The position numbers and the translations under genes are program-made. Shown in pieces: positions 61,701 through 64,000 of a DNA stretch of 64,000 nucleotides. Source of the DNA: a bacterium 0.1xD8-71 (GTDB taxonomy: Bacteria > Bacillota > Clostridia > Lachnospirales > Lachnospiraceae); contig RAYR01000014.1 in the NCBI GenBank assembly GCA_003612405.1, positions 62,001 to 126,000 on the forward strand, read 5' to 3'. The stretch's first letter is position 1. The number at the start of each line of letters is the position of its first letter. The notes under the pieces are model-generated. The model ran no database searches and had not been told where the DNA came from. It saw only the letters and a list, made by a program, of their open reading frames with translations.

Positions 61701-62623
61701 ATAGCAGCCTGCGCCGTCCAGCTGGCATATACAGTCCTGGCGTCTGCAATCTCTTGGGTAAAGTCAAAGACTTCATCTCCTCCCTCTGCCGTCACCCAGC
61801 CGTCAAACTGATAGCCTTCCCTCACGGGATCTGACGGTTTTACAGCTTCCGCCTTCCCGTCCAGGGCATAGTCCACAAAATATTTCTCCCCCTCATTTAT
61901 AAATGTCACCGCATAAAAAGAACAGGGCCCAAAAGTCTGCTCCTCTCCCTTGTACACGGTATAATCCCCTATCTGTATCTGATTTCTATATACATAAACA
62001 TGGCTCGTCCACCGGGCATCCTCTTCCTGTGTCAGAAACCCATTCACGGTGGCGCTAAGTGTGATTTCCGTATAGTCACCCTTATCCTCTGTTTCCGTTG
62101 TACAGGACAATGTTCCGTCTTCGCCTGCCAATTCCAGAGTTCCAAACGAATCTGCATCATATCCATATACCTGGAACACGATGCTTACTTTCGCCTCTTC
62201 TTCGGAAGTCCCCGTTTCCGTGGATTCCTCCGGATTCTTTTCCTCGCCTTCTACCAGGGTATCATTCTGCCCCGGCAAATTTTGATCCGGAAGGTCTGTC
62301 GGATCTCCCGGTTCATTTCCGTCCTGCGTTCCTGTCGGGTCTCCCGGTTCATTTCCATCCGGCGTTCCCGTAAAATCTCCCGTTCCGTTTTCATCCGGTG
62401 TTCCTGTCGAATCTCCCGGTTCATTTCCACCCGGCATCCCTACCGGGTCTCCTGTCATATTCCTGCCATCAGTTACTGTATCCGCTTTTTCATCCTGCCC
62501 TTCGACATTCTCCTGCGCGAACACATACATCGGTACTGCGTTAGCCGTCATTCCAACCACCAACACGGCCGAAAGCAGCATGGCCATAGCTCGTTGTAAC
62601 AGGCTGCCCTTTTGTCTCTTCAT
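58787..62623 (-). CDS. Large repeat-containing cell-surface protein, probable sortase substrate
   Basis: 1278 residues from the ATG at 62621-62623 behind GGAGG. In order: signal peptide (1-36); 12-residue Pro/Gly/Asp-rich repeats (about 60-115); an InlB-type repeat (PVREGYQFDGWVTAEGGDEV); a calcium-loop-like HDANGNGEVDAGENLIEL; a long Gly-rich stretch of beta-helix-like GG-x-V turns (about 390-720); two homologous CxxC-bearing repeats (YKCSVCSHVMRTE and YKCNVCGRIMRTE); a Gly/Ser/Asn linker. The C-terminal region carries the sorting-like motif EPKTQDN, a membrane segment, a basic loop and, unusually, a second membrane segment. It is probably an adhesin or matrix-binding protein. The sortase gene overlaps its end. 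Confidence 0.82.
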   Translation of the reverse strand: MKRQKGSLLQRAMAMLLSAVLVVGMTANAVPMYVFAQENVEGQDEKADTVTDGRNMTGDPVGMPGGNEPGDSTGTPDENGTGDFTGTPDGNEPGDPTGTQDGNEPGDPTDLPDQNLPGQNDTLVEGEEKNPEESTETGTSEEEAKVSIVFQVYGYDADSFGTLELAGEDGTLSCTTETEDKGDYTEITLSATVNGFLTQEEDARWTSHVYVYRNQIQIGDYTVYKGEEQTFGPCSFYAVTFINEGEKYFVDYALDGKAEAVKPSDPVREGYQFDGWVTAEGGDEVFDFTQEIADARTVYASWTAQAAMMSMRAVGRADVNIDNSVKGWIVLNGTPVVVTEGADAGKTKLYHDANGNGEVDAGENLIELQSETGSLDEGYDLSKSIIYGANLSGDYTGDSRIAMTGGNVKQVQAAFAGALHGNFDFHMTGGTVGQIRSAGAEDMVGNVNIVIGGDAAVSEAVYGGAENPDITIDGNINITVEGNASIGSGGGYDGIFIGGQQPDNVITGTSLVTLKSGHIKGSVYADQFSTDFRQKVTVDIQGGTVDGFVQGITSAGSHAPAVEIRAVGGAIQGSVIGVQNAYVEDVSVVVNGGTIGGQLIGVWADKAGSVSIDIASGSAGKVVIGKADKNSSEEKSWKRGSISIHGGTINGMVMLRNGGVAAPTEASELRIEGSPVFGADGRIVLRTGEAVTQIGAVTGSNIPINVENVNQEGTLIVCPAGDSITLDPAVFMLSGTDYDLVFGTAPGTGRNLYLGTKAASHEHQWADAWTDNETHHWHNCEAADCSITENVDKQGYAVHTEDDGTVTTAPTQTTEGVRTYKCSVCSHVMRTETIDKLPPGHIHDYGTAWKSDAANHWRECLGCGDRQNIAQHVEDSGTVTTAPTQTTEGTRTYKCNVCGRIMRTEAIPATGTGGDNTGDNQGGGSGGNNTGSNGSSGSNHTGNGGGIPAGDNTGTDGSSNGSGGGGTADGTISAASRNPGGNGNYDPATAQTRVKSENQGLLRKEVHVKAEDTFDTIIATPLAQLADMLLNETEKQLVAGGVDTRLVLDVKDAADTVSSADKALVEAALNRSLPGFTLGQYLDISLYKLVGMQRTDITRTSDKVIVTMAVPERLRNTDVSKTRVFAVIRVHDGKTDILNDLDTGADTISIATDRFSTYAIVYQDVAKADDTATVGPAAGKASQTRDNEPKTQDNTPIELCATLAMISGLTYLLLYFTDRRYGMSEETKKELVSRMISWAKHGGRIRRLLALVAIFVLLVYYHSIGKQTAVEWKEVYGE
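59912..60223 (-). repeat. Duplicated CxxC-domain segment in the surface-protein gene
   Basis: Two nearly identical stretches of about 95 bases (59912-60005 and 60127-60223) encode the repeats TVTTAPTQTTEGTRTYKC and TVTTAPTQTTEGVRTYKC, each followed by a second Cys. The DNA identity is high, so the duplication is recent or kept by gene conversion. Confidence 0.75.
62301..62444 (-). repeat. 36-base tandem repeat, four units, in the surface-protein gene
   Basis: Units start at 62301, 62337, 62373 and 62409 and encode a 12-residue repeat of the form DPTGTQDGNEPG. A partial unit follows at 62445. The array lies just after the signal peptide and could expand or contract between strains. Confidence 0.85.
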
Positions 62624-62679
62624 TATATTTTCCTCCATTTCGTTCCCTGATACCTCTGTCTCAAAATATAATTCATCAT

Positions 62680-62688
62680 AGTATAGCA
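62680..62688 (-). promoter_or_regulatory. Extended -10 promoter of the surface protein-sortase unit
   Basis: On the minus strand TGCTATACT, an extended -10 (TGnTATACT), about 57 bases before the start; the -35 is weak (ATATTT at 17 bases). Confidence 0.5.
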
Positions 62689-62802
62689 GAAAAACTTCGG
62701 AAAAATATAAATATGGAATACTTTGTATTTTTGGGGGTATGATTTGTAAGATATACGCCAAAAAAGTCGATTGCAGACTGAGATTCCCGTTTTGTAAGCG
62801 CC

Positions 62803-64000
62803 CTACAACAGACTGTCGAGTACTCCTTTGATTCCTTTTTCATCATACAGATTCTTATAAACCGCCACTTCCCCCTGAATCAGCTCGTCAATGACCCGCA
62901 TCCCCAGAAGTTCCACCGGCGCCTTGTCATCCGTCATGATACGTTCCCCTGCTTCATATACCGTCAGGTTATCCGAAACGGCGCCCATCATGGCATAGAG
63001 CCCCTCATCCGTAATCTTCTCCCGGTGAAGATGCAGATTCTCAAGCATCTGTGGATTATTGGAGGCAAAAAGCTCTCTGTTCGTAGAACCTTTGACATCC
63101 ACTGTGTACACTTCTCCAAACACACTGCTGATGGTATCCGCCAGGTAAGCGTTGATGCTGTCTTCGCCGCTGCCCCGCATATTCATATTCACCACCATCA
63201 CGCCATCTTCTGTCAGATGGTCTCTCACCAGTGTAAAGAATTCTGTAGAGGACATCTGAAAGGGAATCGTGATATCCTGGTAAGCATCTACCATGATCAC
63301 ATCATATTTCCCGTCAATGGCATTCAGGTAGGCCCGCCCGTCATAGGTAGTGACTTTCACATCCTCCGGCAATTCAAAATACGCTCTCGCCAGATCCGTG
63401 ATCTTCTCATCAATCTCCACACCTTCCACTGCCATATTCCCATAATACCTGCGGCACTGGTTGGCGTAAGTACCCGTCCCCATGCCAAGAATCAGCGTAT
63501 TACAGTCTGCCGGATTTTCCTGCCCCGTCATCAACGGTGCCGCCATGGCATAATCATAATACATGCCGGTAAGTTCTTCCCCTTTCATGAGAATGGACTG
63601 CACACCGAATAAAACATTTGTCGATAATATGACACTTCTGTCGTTTTCTTTGACCTGCAAATAGTTATAGACGGATTCTCCCTCATAGGTCAGATCACTC
63701 TCCCAGAAAGCAAAGCTGTTGGAAGTACCGAAGATACAGCACAGAACAAAAAGCACAGCTGTAGCCGCACATTTGCGCAGTCCTCTTTTGACGCTGACAA
63801 AATAAAGCAGGCTTAAGATCAATAATATTCCCGCAAAAATAAGAAAGGTCACAGAAGTGCCTACTGCCGGAATGGAGATAAAGGTAGGCACAAAGGTCCC
63901 GATAATACTGCCGATGGTATTAAATGCACCTAACGTCCCCACAATCCTGCCGCTGTCATCCAGGCTGTCCACCGAATACTTGGCCAGGGATGGTGTCACC
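62803..64000 (-). CDS. Membrane protein fused to a spermidine-synthase-like domain (5' end outside window)
   Basis: The 3' 399 codons are visible; the frame is open to the right edge, so the GTG near 63999 is probably not the start. The visible N-terminal part has hydrophobic segments (about 25-50, 53-70 and 80-95) with an MFS-like turn (GRIVGTLGAFNTIGSIIGTF). The C-terminal domain (about 130-360) is a Rossmann methyltransferase-like fold of the SpeE type: NTLILGMGTGTYANQCRRYY, VEIDEKITDLARAYFELPE, YDVIMVDAYQDITIPFQMSS. The Asp-rich gate of true spermidine synthases is not clear, so activity on polyamines is uncertain. A membrane-tethered aminopropyl- or methyltransferase is the best description. 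Confidence 0.8.
   Translation of the reverse strand, partial: VTPSLAKYSVDSLDDSGRIVGTLGAFNTIGSIIGTFVPTFISIPAVGTSVTFLIFAGILLILSLLYFVSVKRGLRKCAATAVLFVLCCIFGTSNSFAFWESDLTYEGESVYNYLQVKENDRSVILSTNVLFGVQSILMKGEELTGMYYDYAMAAPLMTGQENPADCNTLILGMGTGTYANQCRRYYGNMAVEGVEIDEKITDLARAYFELPEDVKVTTYDGRAYLNAIDGKYDVIMVDAYQDITIPFQMSSTEFFTLVRDHLTEDGVMVVNMNMRGSGEDSINAYLADTISSVFGEVYTVDVKGSTNRELFASNNPQMLENLHLHREKITDEGLYAMMGAVSDNLTVYEAGERIMTDDKAPVELLGMRVIDELIQGEVAVYKNLYDEKGIKGVLDSLL

Noticed and set aside
62301-62444. Regular 36-base repeat as a possible CRISPR array
   Set aside because: Units are directly adjacent with no spacers, translate as a 12-residue protein repeat in frame, and no cas genes are present.

Overview
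The window looks like chromosome from a strictly anaerobic, motile or chemotactic Firmicute, most likely of the family Lachnospiraceae. This is inferred from AGGAGG-type ribosome sites, moderate GC, a glycyl radical enzyme with its radical-SAM activase, MEP-pathway isoprenoid synthesis (IspE), class B sortase, YesM/YesN, LytTR and BceAB-like systems, and the gene order ispE-gntR-murI-DUF1934. No rRNA, tRNA, prophage, insertion sequence or CRISPR array was recognised.

Region 1 (1-13.4 kb) is a signalling and peptide-defence region. It holds a broken HEPN-MNT cassette joined in frame to a YxeA-family gene, and a BceAB-like ABC exporter divergent from an AgrA/AgrC-like LytTR two-component system, with three direct repeats between them. 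It also holds a graveyard of three regulator 3' ends, an orphan eutH, and a second module (OmpR regulator, short-loop histidine kinase, ABC ATPase, FtsX-like permease). Region 2 (13.5-17.7 kb) has a CotH-family protein and a chemoreceptor, convergent on a shared hairpin. Region 3 (17.8-27.5 kb) is a nickel-pincer cofactor operon: larE, larB and larC, followed by a peptide/nickel-type ABC importer whose two ATPases are fused. LarA itself is absent. An MFS gene lies beside it with a dead AraC regulator. Region 4 (27.9-35.8 kb) is housekeeping: an NlpC/P60 hydrolase, asnS, a trigger-factor-like lipoprotein, DUF1934, murI, a GntR regulator and ispE.

Region 5 (35.9-50 kb) is a mannoside-utilisation locus: a CUT1 sugar importer without its own ATPase, a DUF1861 protein, two GH38 alpha-mannosidases of different subclasses, and a divergent YesM/YesN sensor pair. 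Five TATCC direct repeats lie in the control region. Region 6 (50-54.1 kb) follows directly: an AraC sensor divergent from a glycyl radical enzyme with an unusual GCGEY active-site motif, plus its activase. This is the best candidate for an undescribed catabolic system. Region 7 (54.2-64 kb) holds two unrecognised proteins, a GH42 beta-galactosidase, a large repeat-containing surface protein whose gene overlaps a dedicated class B sortase gene, and the 3' part of a fused membrane/spermidine-synthase-like gene.

Taken together, regions 5 to 7 suggest a gut bacterium that imports and trims mannose- and galactose-containing glycans. Coding starts were moved downstream from the longest reading frame wherever a clear Shine-Dalgarno site supports it. 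Product names rest on motif recognition by eye; no database search was run.
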